A stretch of 64,000 nucleotides of DNA from Verticillium longisporum (taxonomy: Eukaryota > Ascomycota > Sordariomycetes > Glomerellales > Plectosphaerellaceae), in the NCBI GenBank assembly GCA_019188255.1, contig JAETXT010000001.1, forward strand, positions 6,448,001-6,512,000, in the 5' to 3' direction. The notes beneath the pieces are model-generated. The model was not told the DNA's origin and searched no databases. It saw nothing but the letters and a program-made list of their open reading frames with translations. The stretch's first letter is position 1; every line of letters begins with the position of its first letter. Below are positions 44,205 to 57,515 of the stretch, one piece after another. The translations under genes were made by a program, and so were the position numbers.

Positions 44205-45293
44205 CTATTTCCACCGGAAAAGTATGCGCAGTACATCAGCCGCCACGCCGTACCATCCTCGTGCCTTCTCGACGGCATTGACAATGTGAACCCACCTCCA
44301 CACAAACATTTCGGCGTCCGTATAGTCTTCTGCATAGCATTCCCAGATGGCCTTCGTGTCGGACTTTCCCTCGAGCGCGGCTGGGCCCTCGCCATCCTGC
44401 ACGCTGGGCCCGATGACCAGCGCCCGGCCGACGACGGTCTCGTCCGCCACGAGCCTCGTCGCGGCGTCGATGACGTCCGGGAACTGCGCGCCGCCCGCGC
44501 CGCCCGAGAGGAGAACGGCTTCGGCGGCGGCGGGAAACATGTTGGAGCCGCTGATGAAGTAGGGGCACACCATGTTGACACGGATGCCATGCTTCCAGGC
44601 CGAGCCCCGCAGGCAGCGGAAGAGACCGGTGATGGCATGCTTGGAAATGGTGTACTGCGTCTGCTCGACAAAGGGAACCAGCCCGGCCACGGAGCCCAGG
44701 AGCAGGAGGCAGCGATCGCGTCTCTCGTCGACCGTTTGCCAGGTGGCGTTTCTGGCGGCATTGAGCTTGTTGGCACCGCCGTTGCGCGGCAGCCAGAACA
44801 TGGCGAGGTGGGCCGTGTGCATGGCGGCCGTGATGTTGATGTCGATGGTCGTGGTACTTGGTCTCGCGGGTGCGTCCGGGTCGTCAGCACAGGCCACAGG
44901 GTTCTCGAAGTGAGAATTGTCCACGGGGCGGCTGATGCCGGCGTTGGCAACAACAATGTCTATGCCGCCATGTGGCGACGCGGCGGCCGTGTCCTTGAAG
45001 AACGCCACCTGGGAGTCCCAGCTTCCAACATCGCAATGGAAGTAATGGTGTGTGCCTTTCGGGTGATCTCTCCTGAGCTCGGCAACAAGATTCTGGCCGG
45101 CCTCGTCGTTGATATCGCCAACGGCAATATTGGCTCCATTGGAAGCCCATTGACGAGCGAAAGCAGCCCCTATTCCCAGAGCGCCGCCGGTGATGAGAAT
45201 CGTCTTGCCGGCGAGGCCTGATACATCGTAGGGAGCTGTCGTGTCGACAGGGTCGGAGAGCCGCACGGCTTTGGTCAGATTGTGAGACCCCAT
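44205..45293 (-). CDS. Short-chain dehydrogenase/reductase, 15-PGDH-like
   Basis: Single-exon classical SDR of 362 residues. An N-terminal extension (MGSHNLTKAVRLSDPVDT) leads to the cofactor motif ILITGGALGIGAAFARQW. It is followed by VGDIND, where the Asp favours NAD, then IVVANAGISRP, DINITAAMHTAHLAMFWLP, the Ser strand LLLGSVAGLVPFV and the catalytic YTISKHA. Then come IRVNMVCPYFI and a family-typical C-terminal extension ending in an aromatic-rich tail. The layout resembles fungal 15-hydroxyprostaglandin dehydrogenase-like enzymes. The frame is clean; substrate unknown. No partner genes of a biosynthetic cluster lie nearby, so I make no pathway claim. Confidence 0.93.
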   Translation of the reverse strand: MGSHNLTKAVRLSDPVDTTAPYDVSGLAGKTILITGGALGIGAAFARQWASNGANIAVGDINDEAGQNLVAELRRDHPKGTHHYFHCDVGSWDSQVAFFKDTAAASPHGGIDIVVANAGISRPVDNSHFENPVACADDPDAPARPSTTTIDINITAAMHTAHLAMFWLPRNGGANKLNAARNATWQTVDERRDRCLLLLGSVAGLVPFVEQTQYTISKHAITGLFRCLRGSAWKHGIRVNMVCPYFISGSNMFPAAAEAVLLSGGAGGAQFPDVIDAATRLVADETVVGRALVIGPSVQDGEGPAALEGKSDTKAIWECYAEDYTDAEMFVWRWVHIVNAVEKARGWYGVAADVLRILFRWK

Positions 45294-48200
45294 GAGCCTT
45301 GACGAGTCTTCTGTTGTGATGGGCGTGGCTTTGTGAAGTCACGATTGAACCCTGGATTTCAGCTTCAGCCAAAATACCCAAGATGTTGAGACCAACAAGG
45401 GGGGCCAGGTCAACGGGCTTACGCAGTTCAACCAATCACATCCCAGCTTGTCTTCATGTCTACTATGAAGCGACGAAGAGAGAGTCTAGAGGAGATCCCA
45501 TCCCTTGAATGCGAATATTTGCTTTTGTGCGGTCTGGAACAGCCACCTACCACCCCTCTCAGCCAGCCAACGGACCAAGATCCGCGGAAACAGCGGTGAG
45601 AGCACTTTCCCAGTGGCAACCTCGAAGGTAAGCTGATCAGACTGAGAGCTCATGGTAAATGCACTCATGTCAGATGGGAGAAAACCCATTGCGGACAGGT
45701 GACGAGAAGGCAGCGCAGGTGGTGGGATGCCAGAAGCAATAGGGCATATGCACCATGCACATACTCCAGCAACGAAATGCCGGCTGCCCTGGCGTACCTG
45801 GGTAGTGTAATTTGACCCCTCATGGACTGACTCGACCCCGTTCAGTCTATTTGGATTAGCAGAGGCAGCAACTTCTACCGGCAGGATATCTGTATGGCTC
45901 TGGCGATTGCGTCAGCTCGTTTAGATTCTCTGCCCTGTTCGACGTCCTGCAGCTGCAGCCCCGCGCTCAATGAACAAGTCTCCGAGCACGTTGCCAATTA
46001 ACTGCGAGGCAAACACTATCCGTCTTCGATACCGCAGCGGCGGTGCGGGGTGAAAGTGAAAGGTCGAATAGCGGATCAGCCGGTCTCTGGATTAGAGTTG
46101 CTAGGCTGTCTTGATGTGTCTCTTCGAGGTGACATCCGGTGTGTGAGTGCATGAGGAGGGTCGCCATTTTAGCGCAGAGGACAGGCCCTTGTTTCCTTTA
46201 CATACATTTCGATCTTGGCTTCCTGATGCCATGTTGCGGCGCTACGAACATGAATCGCTGGATAGATGTTGGGCTCGTAGGTCCTGCAATCGAAACCAAG
46301 CCCCCCTCAACACTTTGAGTACGACACTTTGATCTGTTTGGTGGACAGTACGTCCGGGGTAGATTGCATGCTGAGGCGGGCCGACGCTCTGTCAGATTCG
46401 TGGCTGGAAGGTACATGTAAGTCCAGCCAGACTCACTCCAGTATGATTTGGCACTGCCCTTGCATGGTTCATCACATCCCACAGATACTTGACAGTTTCT
46501 TCTTGTGATGTTTTGTACAGGGTGTTGCCGCCGCATGACGAGACGACATCGCCAAAAAGAAGGCATCGTCATTGTGGTTGGTACTTGTTAGCGCTTCTTT
46601 TGAGATTGACGAGACGCGACACAACTGGAAGAATAAGAGCAGGAAAAAAAAGCATCATGGCTGTCGTCTTGCGAACGGCTGCTTCTACAACCTCGCGAAT
46701 CTCGCTCATGCCGGGAGGTCGTCACGCTTTGGAAAGGTCGTTGACGAAACCTTCGTGACAAAGTGATCGCCAGTTCCCCAAGTGCCAAGCTTCGTGTGTA
46801 CAAGTAGGCCGGTTAGCGCCCATGCTCCAGCCAACAGGCGTACCGCCTGGGCGTACGAGAGTAAAAGTAAGTCGAAGAAATCCGGGCTGAGCTACGATTG
46901 CTGGGCTGCTGGCAGATGTCGAGAGTGGGTTAAAACGCACTGATGGCGCGCTGAGCAATCGGCCGACCATACATGCGGGCGCTCAGGGGGTACCCCTGCG
47001 CGGAGACCCGGCAAACAATACCTGGATCGTGACCTCAGCCCCGATCGCGACCACAAGTAGCAATGAAGGACAGGGCAGTGGTGCAAAGTGACAAGTCGTC
47101 GAGCGAGAGATATGTGCGATCAAGCGGATGTACGAGCTCCTTGCATATCTTTGCATATCCACTGGCTTGCTATTGCCCTCGTCATGGCACACAAGGAGAG
47201 AGGCAGAGGACATCAATCGTGGCCAGAAGATTGCACGCGCTTGCACGCGACAGGCTGTGAACAGCAGTTGGCAAAGCATTCAGTGCCTGCTACCGATGCG
47301 CGAGCAAAGCAGTGTAAGACGAGTCCCGTGGAGCGTCTGACGAGGCCGGCTTCGGGGCTTCGGAGCCTGGCAGAGAACTAGGTTGATCATGTCCGAGAAA
47401 CAAGGGAAGTGGCAGGCCATGATTCGCGACTGCTTGCGGACAGAGCTGTGGGAAAGCGGGACATGAGAACTCAAGGCTTTGGATCTGGTCGCAAAGTAGC
47501 GCTCCCCACAAGGCATGCCATCGAGGTCGCGGGGCTTTGGGGCTGCGGACGTTCTCAGAAAGTAAAAAGACAAAGCCAGTGGCCGAACCAAAGCTTGGTT
47601 CCTTGGCTACGAGGGTCCGTTCGTGCTGATCCACTTGGAAACGGGGAAGCTTTCCGGATGGATCGACGAGAGCAGACGAGGTCCAATGGACAACGCGTGT
47701 TCGGCCTCCGCTGTGTTAATTAACCCTACCCAATCCCACCATCATCCGGGACCTTGGCGCGCCCAGAATTTCGTGAGCCATCATGGGTGATGTCGGTTCG
47801 TCCAGACGGGAGCAAAAGAAAACCGGTCTACTTGCTGTAGACAAGCAGATCAACATGGAAGGCCCTCATGTGCTGTAGTCCATGGAGTTGGCCAGCAGCT
47901 CTGCGACGCGATGAGGACGAGGTTGACCGCGGTAAGGAGAAGCACCAGGCCAAGGTGGATGTTTCGAACGAGTTACGTACGTAGTCGAGATGCGATGCCG
48001 ACTGGATGTTGGGCCATGCCGGGCTCACATGTGTACAGGGATGGAACATGGGATTCGTGACCAAAGCGTGAGCGAGATGTCGATCAGTCCGGTCTCGATC
48101 GGCATACCTACAGCGACGGGTCCAGCCTTTCCAACGGGGCATGAGGGGCTCTGGGATCAACGCCGGTCAATTTGGTCGAGTGGACTGGTTGGGTTGGGGG

Positions 48201-51200
48201 ATTCCACGGGCAAATCGGCAGTGCTGATTGAATACTTGTAACAAGTATGCTGCGACTGTTGGTGTGCCTGGGGACCGAGCAAGCCGGCGGGTTGGGGCGA
48301 TTGATGGGACGGTTCAACCAGGGTCAAAGGAAAGACGGTCGTGTCGGTTGCTCGTTTGATACAGAGCGCGGAAATCTTGGGATGTCATAACGAGGTTTCG
48401 CACTTACTCTGTGCCTTCGACCAGGTACCCTGTCTGTTCCGATCATGTCCTGGGTAGGAGCGACCAAACATCTACAGCGAGCGAGGGAGGAAGAGGGAGA
48501 GGGTGTGAAGCAGGGGCTCCCGGGGGGCATGCAGCCTGCATTCTGGCTAGCGTTAGCGCCGCACTAGAGATGGCGGCACTCTTGCTGCGCTGAGTTGCAG
48601 TCAAAGAGGGGAGGGACATGGGCTCCTGTTGCGCCTTGCGATCCCGTCTCTCTTCTCATCACGCCGACGGTGCTCCTCCAATAGGCCTTTGACACCGGCC
48701 TCAGATGCGCCTTCCCAGACCCCTCAATGCTTGAGGCATGGTCCCAGGGGGACAAACATGGTGGGCAGGAAGGGATGAAAGGGATGACTGAAGGTACTAT
48801 GTAGCTTTCATATCAGCCATGCGCCTTCCCTCGTAAGGCCGGCCGAACCACGCAGCCACCTTGAGATTCTCAGGGCAGGTTCCCTTTCCTGCCTCTCCCC
48901 ACCTGCGCCTGCCCCCCCCTGTGACATTGGTAGTCCCGCGCCCTAGACCGCGGCGAAGGAGGAAAGGGGAGGAAGGGGGGGAGGGGGCCGGATCTTACGC
49001 TGCTGACTGCACGTGCTGTTCCCACCCACTGTACCTATCGACAGTAGGTATTCCTGGGGAAATAATGTTGAATGGCCTACGATCATGACGGTCGTCGTAC
49101 CCACCTCATGAAACAGAAAAGCTCATACATAGTACATGCTCGATGACGGTAAACGGGATGCCAAGGACTGCACGTGCATTGTCTTCCGTCACCATTAGCT
49201 CAGCACAGGTGGAAAGGAGCCATGTTGAGATTTGGTATTCAGCGAGAAACGAGGTCAGCACCACCATGACTTGATGTTTGTTGTGTCAGGACACGCCACC
49301 CCGCCTCAAGGCTTCATCACCATCAACTCCGCTGCATTCCTGTCTGACATGTTAGACATGGGCCGGAAGGTCAGAGTAGCAGGTGAGATAGCAGCACCCT
49401 TATTCGGCTCTTTGGATACGGCAAGGCAGGCAAGGCATCTTGGGCGTAGGTAGGTACATACATGTAGAAGGCAATGTAGGTAGTGAGATAAAGAGCACGG
49501 CAGTCATCAGTGGTGCACCCTTCAGTTGCCGCTGTGCAAGGGACGCCTTCAGAGCGCCACGCCACGGGCTCAACGCATGTCCTGTATGTGGGTGGCTCTG
49601 CACCTCTCCCATCTCAGATCAGTGGCTTTCCACGCGAGCCAAACAACGGATGAGACCCCCGAGACCCTGAGACCCATGCCTGATACCACAAGCACCGTCT
49701 GGAGCACTTTCCCCTATGCCGTGAATTTCGCCGATGGCCGTTTTCTGCAATACCGAGTCACCGCCGGGGGGGCTGTTCGTCAGGTGGTCCGGTCCATTGA
49801 CCTGGGCAGGCACCAGAGGGACGTTCAGAGGCCTGATCGACAGCCTCGGGGTTCTTAGGCCTCTTCTTTCCGGGACCATCCACGAGACGACTTGTTCCTG
49901 TCGTGATGTTCTGTGAGATTGTGATGCAGCAGGGGTGGTGGTTACGCCCCTCCCCCTCCCCTTCCTGGACCTATGCTCTCACCGGTCTCGCGTCTTTGTG
50001 TGGTTTGGCCCGCCACTGACAGCCATTTTGGCGCATGGCAACCCAGAACAGGCCACCCATTGTTGGTCACTACAGGGCTTCACTGTCGTCTCGGTGGTTC
50101 CTGCCCAATCACCGTCGGCCCGAGACGCGTCGCCCGCGGCTTCTTCATGGCCCATCGATGCCTGCCTGATTCAAGACGCTATCTTGCTGCGGGAGAAGGA
50201 AGGAGGAAGTCCAATAAAGTGAGAATGGCCCTACCTCGCAGAGCAAAGGCAGGAAGCAAAGGCAGGAAGGAAAGACGGGAAGCAAAGACGGCAAGCAGGA
50301 CTTTCTTTGATGCGGCATGGCAACTGCCTTACTGTGCAGTGGACTTACTCAATGCACTGTCTTCACTATGACTCTTCTTTCTCACCATGCCGTTTCCTGT
50401 ACCGTACGTTCGACACATTCTCTCTCGAAATTGCATCCGTCAGACTGACCCCATGCCTTGGTAACGGAAATATGCTCGAGTCAAAAGCCATCCGAACCAA
50501 GCTCGCCAATCTCTTCTGCTGACTTGACGCCCACATGCTGCGACCGTCTCCGCACATCGTGTTCAGTACCTAGCTATCTAATCTAACCTTCATCCTGTCG
50601 GCCTCAGCCGTTCGACCAAATAGCGCCCCTATCGCGACGGCCAAGCATCTGTCGAAGGCTCGACGGCGCATCGTGCAGGCTGCTACCCAGAGAAAAGAAC
50701 GACCCCCCCATCAGGCATGCTGGCACACGTGCGATCACACATTGTAGAGGACAAGGTTCGCCGCACGCACCCCCTCGATATCAGAGAAAGGCGACAGGTA
50801 TGCCCCAGCGAACAGAGTCCTGGTTTGGGCTAAGGCTAAGACAGGCAAAGGATTGACGGAGACTCGACTCGCCCGCCCGTCTGGATTTCCCCGTCTGGCT
50901 ATATTCTCTCCACCGTCCAATTCGGTCTCCACCCCACTTCGTGTTGGGCGTGTGCGCATCGTCAGAAACTCCGCCCTAGCAACTTGACCCCCTGGTAGCA
51001 CATTCATCACCCTGACGCGACGCGACTGGACAATCTGCAAGAGTTCCTCCAAGAACGGACGGCATCCACCCAGCTTTGCCAACTGACAGCAAAGGCGATA
51101 GTACAGCCTGTTATACATGTACCGTACCTGTGGATGAGGATCTTGCCCGCTCCCTCGTTCCACATACAGGGATTCTGCGACTTGACGCGATCACCACCTC

Positions 51201-51249
51201 ATTGGCATACTCCCTGGTCTTCAAGGACACTAATCGGGAACATTGATGA

Positions 51250-51281
<32 letters not shown>

Positions 51282-51300
51282 TCAGTAGCGTGTCTGGTTG
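45294..51300. other. 6-kb interval with no supportable gene
   Basis: Composition is average. Features seen are a TAGGTAGGTA motif near 49448, a perfect CAG run at 51249-51277, and GC-rich patches around 48880-48995. Open frames are short (under 150 residues) and without domains. The start of the interval is the promoter of the SDR gene. No tRNA, rRNA or transposon recognised. Confidence 0.4.
51249..51277. repeat. CAG trinucleotide microsatellite
   Basis: About ten CAG units in a row. The surrounding frame is short and not convincing as a coding sequence. Confidence 0.95.
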
Positions 51301-52894
51301 ATGCACAGCGTTCCTCACACTTTGCCTTGCGAGAAGAAAAAGAGACGTCTCCACGAGGCGGTGTCACATTTTGGAACTGCCATCTTCAGCGGCGGCTGGC
51401 TGTTCCATCCTCTCCAGCGTGCATCTTTTTCTCAGTACAAAGAGCAGAAACCATCATCTCTCCCTCCCGTCAGCGTGCCCACACTGCTTCACCTTTTCAC
51501 AGTGAGTGCACCACTCGTCTTGCCCCCACTGAGCTACTTAGGTCCCGATCCTCCCCACCAGACCTCAGACACCACACACCCAACCACCAGACTGGCCGCC
51601 AGCGAGAGCTGGTACCATCCTCTGTACTGTATCCACCCCCGGCCCCTAACGCGAGCCAGATCAGGCACGCCATACCCAAACCGACGGCTTTCTAGGACCA
51701 AGACCCGCTGGCCTGGAGTTCCGCCCCTGCGAAGCAGCACATCGCCCGCCCGCCCAATACTCCACCGTCACGTCACGCAAGCTCTCTCGTTCGTTGCCAT
51801 CCACGTCCGCTGCCTTCGACAACCCATACCCGCGCTCATACCCTCTTGTCTCAACAATCACCGGCACCGAACGGCCCACGCCTGCGTATGCGCCTGCGCC
51901 GATACTCGATACCTTGAAAGATAGCCTCCGCCACATCATACACTCCCCAGCTTGCAGCCTGATACCGTCGTGGCCATACCAGAACCCTATTGGGTACCTG
52001 GATCATTCAAGCTTCGAGGGGGCCCCGGCAAGTGGATGTCCCACTAATCCTCTTCAACCTGTCAGCTACACCTACTGCATACTACGCCGGTTCCTGCTCC
52101 TGGTGCCCCCATCCCACACCCCCTCTCCCTCCCCCGACCCAAACAGACTTTCCTCGAGCATAACCCAGTACTCGGATGGTGCAGTCGAGCTAGAGCCAAA
52201 AGACCACCGAGCCAGCCAGCCCGCTTCTCAACCAGGTCCAGGTCCTGGTCCTTGTTTGACGCACCCAAGCAACAAGGCACCCCAAGCCGCCGAACACCAT
52301 TCTTCTGCTACCTCCTAGTCTTGCACTTCACACTCCTCGCCAGTCGCCCACCCACCCTCTTCCTCTCTCTTCCCCCAAAGAACACTTTCAAGCCAATACA
52401 AAACCTTGCGACAGCTCATCTCGCCCCCCCATAGCGCCCTCGCTTTCCCCTTCTCCCCCCATCTCACCCGCCCTCACTTCTCCAAAACCGCGCCCACTCT
52501 CCACATCAAATTTGCGTAGCAGGCTGCATCTCTCACCTTGACCTTCGCATTCTCGGTCCCTGTCACGCTTCAACATACTCCGTTCAGAGACACTCGAGCG
52601 CCATCCACCGCGTCTTGGCCTCAACAATTTGCCTCAACGACACTGTCGCGTCCTCAATCGTTGTGCATCGCCGACATCGCGCGTGCCTGCCACACCAACG
52701 CGCAGTCCATACATCAAGGCGACCACTTTTTCTTCTTACTGCCTTTTGTGACGGAGAGCAACGAAACCTCGTGCATGACCCGCGACGAAGACGAATGCGC
52801 CTCGGACCGGATCCAACGTACCCTGGCATGAGCTTGACTTGCGCCACTCAATCCTCAACTTTTACTACTCAGCACAACAAACGATATAATCGCC
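51301..52894 (+). promoter_or_regulatory. Promoter and CT-rich leader of whi3
   Basis: The last kilobase (from about 51900) is strongly rich in C and T on the plus strand, with many CCCTC, CTCTTCCC and CACCC tracts and several upstream ATGs. It ends in ATAATCGCC before the start codon, a good context. I take it as promoter plus a long leader; the transcription start is unknown. Open frames inside it have no recognised domains. Confidence 0.45.
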
Positions 52895-54418
52895 ATGGCT
52901 GCGCCAGCCTACCTACACCCGTCGCAATCGCTGCGATCGTCAAGCAGCGCACAATCTCCTTTCCCGCTGACCATCCCCGCGCACCGCTCCTTCGAGCACG
53001 ATTCAACCGCTCCGACCGACGGCCCCCGACTTCAGTCCTCATTCGATGCCTGCCCAAAGATATTGCCATGGAACAGCTCCGCCTCATGGTGGTGTGGTCC
53101 AACGAGTTTCAGAAGATTGAACTTGTGCAAGAGTCCGATGACGACGAGTCTGCATCAGCCCTCATGACGTTCAGAACGCCTGCCGGCGCCTCCGAAGCAA
53201 AGAAGATGCTGCACGGCAAGCGCAACATGGTCGTGGAGATTTTGGGAACACCACGAGCATATGGGGGTGAACAAGGTACGAGCGCCTCAAGCGCAAGCTC
53301 GTCGTCTGCGGCATCCTCGGTCCACGGTTCGCGACAACCGTCTCGCTACAACGGTTCTTTTCCGCATGTCGGCAAGATTTCACCACCGATGAGCGGCGCG
53401 TACGGATCGAGTGAACTGCCGAATCCAGAGGACAGCGCCCGCTATCAGAACTTATTCTCGCCCCAGTCCCCTATTGGTAACCATCTCACCGACAGGCCGC
53501 GGATCTCAGGCAAGACCCTCATTAACAACGACACTGCCGACGACGACGAGACAGGGGAGCTGCTGAAGGACCCAGTCGCATACGCAGAGAATGGCGCTGT
53601 CACGTCCCAACGACGCGCTACTGCACCTCAGCTGCCCATCGCGCATCTGGCCAGTCTGTCGCTCAATTCTGGCTCTGGCCCTGGATCCTCCTCGCTGCCT
53701 CCCTATGGGCATCAGATCATGTCAGGGCACCACGCATCCATGTCGCCCACTGGACTGAATGGCGGAGCTGGACATGGCCTTCACTATCCGATGGTGGCTC
53801 CTCAGTACGGTCGTCACAGCAATTTTCCGCCTGTGAACCCAGCTGATCAGAACCCCCTTGCAATACTCTTTACGTCGGCAACCTCCCCATCGACACGTCG
53901 GAGGAAGAGCTCAAGGCCATGTTCTCCAAGCAGCGTGGGTACAAGCGACTTTGTTTCCGCACGAAACAGAATGGCCCGATGTGTTTTGTTGAGTTCGAAG
54001 ACGTCACGTTCGCAACCAAGGCGCTGAATGAACTGTACGGTCAGCCGCTTCACAACAGCGTCAAGGGTGGCATTCGACTCAGTTTCTCCAAGAACCCTCT
54101 CGGCGTCCGATCCGGCCAGACTTCTGGGCAGGGTGCTGCCAACTCGATGGCCGCCATGATGGCAGGGTCCCCCAACGGATTCACAACAGCCAACGGCCCC
54201 CACCAGGGCTCACTGTTCCGCCCGGTCTCAGTTCCGGCCGTTACGGAGGGTCATCGGGTGCTCAATCTTACACTCCCGCAGGCTTCTCGGCGAATGGCAC
54301 TCTGTCTCATAACCCTTGGAATGGGTACAGCGGACCCATGGCCTCGGGCGGACCGAATGTGAACATGGGTGGGAATGGCTCCACACCTTACATGAGCCCA
54401 CACATGCTGGGCAGATAG
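52895..54418 (+). CDS. whi3: Whi3-type RNA-binding protein, with three one-base frameshifts
   Basis: RRM protein that in yeast and Ashbya binds mRNAs such as the G1 cyclin CLN3 and forms condensates that restrain their translation. The start [20 protein letters not shown] is Ser/Pro-rich. A first RRM-like domain covers about residues 46-125 ([19 protein letters not shown]). A long disordered Ser/Gly/Pro region follows. The C-terminal RRM spans about 322-400 ([35 protein letters not shown]) and ends [15 protein letters not shown], the Whi3 signature. The end reads [10 protein letters not shown]. Three single-base losses break the frame at C runs 53023-53027, 53853-53857 and 54221-54223; adding one C at each gives 508 residues, normal for filamentous fungi. 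No intron needed. Confidence 0.9.
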
Positions 54419-56949
54419 TAGGGTTCATTCCAGTGCATTCTTCGCAGTGAACGACAGGAATCACTCTGGCTATTTTTTTCTTTCTTTCTTTCTTTTCTTT
54501 TGGGCAAGCATGGTGTGGATTGGAAGCATGGTAACGGACGGCATTGGAGTTATCTGAAAACGATGCGTAGGAAAGCATGGGGGCAACCAAGCCATGACGG
54601 TCACTCACAGACCAGCCCAAAATGATGGCGGCTGGCTTACATGTCTGAACAGATATGGCATGGCCACAGCCATTTGTGGAAACATGGGCATATCGAGGCG
54701 TTGTTTCGAATCCAGTGGACCCGACACCAATTTTCCCTACTCAACAAAGACGGTGGGCGACATATTTGGCCATCGGGGAGGAGCCTGCAATTTGGCAGAG
54801 GACTCACTCTGGCGTTCAGGAGATGATATACCTTCCCGGCAGTCCAACACATTATCACGATTATTCCGGTGCACACGTTGATTTGGGTTTATTTCTCATT
54901 GTCCTTTTTTTTTCCTTCCCCCTAGCTTGGGGTTTCTCTTCATGCAACGAGTTTTTGTCATTGGTTCAATCTGGTATTCACGATCTCTCCGGACCTCTGC
55001 CGAAGAGGGACATGGCGGGCGCAGACAGGTTCTAGCGCTGCAAGCGGTCTCTGCCTTCGTGCGACTTGTGGGCGGTCTCGACAGCAACAAGGAGTGTGTA
55101 TCCACGATCAAACGCCCCCAAAGAAAGCAACACCGCAAGGAAACGAAACCCCTATACAAGGGGGCAATACACATGGCAAGCGAGGAGCATTGGCAAAGGA
55201 TTCGGCGCCGGGTCTGAAGACAAAACAACAAATTGTCCGTCGATGGACGGAAGGGTGTATCCCCATACAAGGCCTTTGTGTTCCACCTTCAACTCTTCGA
55301 TGAGGAGAAATGATACGGAATGAGGCGCTGCGCTCTGGGGACGATGGACAGGGAACACATGGGAGAGACAAAAGCGAGGCAGAACTCGGATTCGGCGAAT
55401 TTCGGACACGTGGGGGGAAAGGGGGGGGGGGGAGCGGCTGCATGCTCGATATGCACAACTTTTTCGTCGGTCCCTTCCACCACACTCTCTCACGCATTGT
55501 ATCAGCGACACAGGGCGAGGCACATGGTCAACGGGGTACCGAGGCATCGCATACAAAAAGGATCAGCATAAAGATGGGAAAGGCAAGGACGGGAAGGATT
55601 TGTCAGGCAAGGCAAAAGACGGGCTCTCCTCCCACTTTCGACTTGATGGCACGGGAGCAACCGCGCAGGGCATGGGCGTGCTTCGAGCCGGATCAGAAGT
55701 GAGGAGAAGCCTCGGGCGTCACTGTTTCTGTTCTCTCTCTTTTTTTCTCTTGGTATACCTGGCTGTGGTTTCCTTTTCGTCTTGCTTTTTGCTCATTTCT
55801 TCTGGGTTGTTCCCTCCTTAGGCCCGATTTCATGATTCGCTGCGCTGGCGTTCTCTGTCTTTTCAAGCCCTGTCGATTTGGGAGCGACTCATTACATACC
55901 CCTCGTTTCACTGTTTTTCTATTCTTTCTGCCTTTTTCTCCTCTCCTAGCGACGTCGTGGTGGCATTGATCATTGCTGCTTGACGGGGAGCTCCATAGGA
56001 ATGCTGAGACGAGCGGGATCCGGGGTTATGGGCGGTAAACTTTTGGTACAATACGAAGCACCTTCACTAGAACGCCAGCGAGCTCTGCAGGACCGCGAGG
56101 TCTCCAAATGTTAAGCTATGAAAACGTGACCAAGGAAGGTTATCTGGTGACTGGTGTGACCTTGGTGATGAGACAAGGGGTACGCCCAGACAGCCCCGGG
56201 CGGGTAGAAACGGGGTCCCTCGCAGTACAAGTCTCAGTGTTCAAGGGGCGCTCGGAACGGCACATTGTAGATTTGCATGTGCTCTGACAAGCATGCGCCG
56301 CGCCTTCTGCTTTGGTTCTTTTGCATGCCGTCGCTGCAGGGCGCCAGGCGAAAGCAACGCTACGCCGAGTGACAGGTCGGGTGAGGGGGGGCTGTTGAGT
56401 GAGGGCGACACCTCTGCGGGCGACACAGCGAGCCGGCCGGCCAGCCAGCCAGTGACGCAGCACGTACGCAACCGAGACGGCGGCACCATGTTGAAAGGGT
56501 CAAGCTGCCAGCGTCTCTTGGGAGGGGGGCATGCCGCTCTTCAGTGGTTGGCCCCGGGCGGTGGATGGTGTGTGGCAGGCTTCAGATGTAGATTCACGTT
56601 GCGGGCTGACGAGAAGAAAGAGAAGAAGAAAAAAAAAAGATTAATAAGGGCTGTCTGTTGACACGAGGATGTTCGTTCTTTGGGGCCCCTCGTTTTGACA
56701 TGTGCCAAGGTATCGTAAATGTACTTATCTTACGTAGTCTCCTTTCTACTCCACCCTCATTTTCTCCGAGGCGCAGAGGGGGAGAGGATGAGGATGAGAA
56801 ACGGAGGGAAATGTCCGGGTTGGGCGTCTCGTCTTGTGAATGGGGAGTTGACACGTTGTGTTATAGGTGATGGTAGGCGCAGATGCATAGGGGGCCTTGA
56901 GGAAAAGGGTGTGTGGAAGGTGTAGGCATCACGGTGAGTTTCTGGACAG

Positions 56950-57030
56950 GTTTGTCTGCTTGTCTGTCAGTTTGTCTGTTGTCTGCCTGTTTGTCTGTTG
57001 TCTGCCTGTTTGCCTGTCTGTCTGTCTTGA
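56950..57030. repeat. TGTC/TGCC/TGTT tetranucleotide repeat
   Basis: Degenerate tetranucleotide array of TGTC, TGCC and TGTT units; two 19-bp sub-units TTGTCTGTTGTCTGCCTGT lie next to each other. Confidence 0.9.
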
Positions 57031-57463
57031 TAGCTGGAAGCTGGTGGCAGGTGCGGCAGAGGGAACAACGCGCCGGGCCCCCGACAAAGAAGGGCAGAAG
57101 GGTGGGGGGAGGTAGAAGAGGCTCTACGTTTTACTGGTATCGGGTATGATGTAACGAAAGGGGGGTATAGGATCGTGTGTCGAAGCGATGCGGGTGGCGG
57201 GCCCAGGTAGGGTGGGAGGCTTGGGCCTGGAACACGGAGCGGGCGGCAGGGCGAAGAGGATGCGGCTATCTTCAGTGGCGGTGTCCCAGACACAGCGCGA
57301 GTGCTCTGAAGCTTGTTGATCTGACGTGCGTCTGAGGGGCGCGTGGCAGGGGTGGTATGCGGGAGAGAAGCGACGCGGTTCTGTGGTGGATGGTGGAGGG
57401 TGTACCATGTAGTGTGTGCGCATGAGCACGGCTGGTGGGACGGGCCTGACCGAGGCGGGGGAC

Positions 57464-57515
57464 CGGTCTGCAGTATGGTACGAGGTGAAGGGTCTGCAGT
57501 ATGGTACGAGGTGAA
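57464..57515. repeat. 26-bp direct duplication
   Basis: Two neighbouring copies of a unit beginning GGTCTGCAGTATGGTACGAG, identical over their length. Recent duplication in non-coding DNA. Confidence 0.85.

Noticed and set aside
4006..50133. Excess of MCB (ACGCGT) sites
   Set aside because: About a dozen and a half copies in 64 kb is close to the chance number for a six-base site, and several lie in coding exons.
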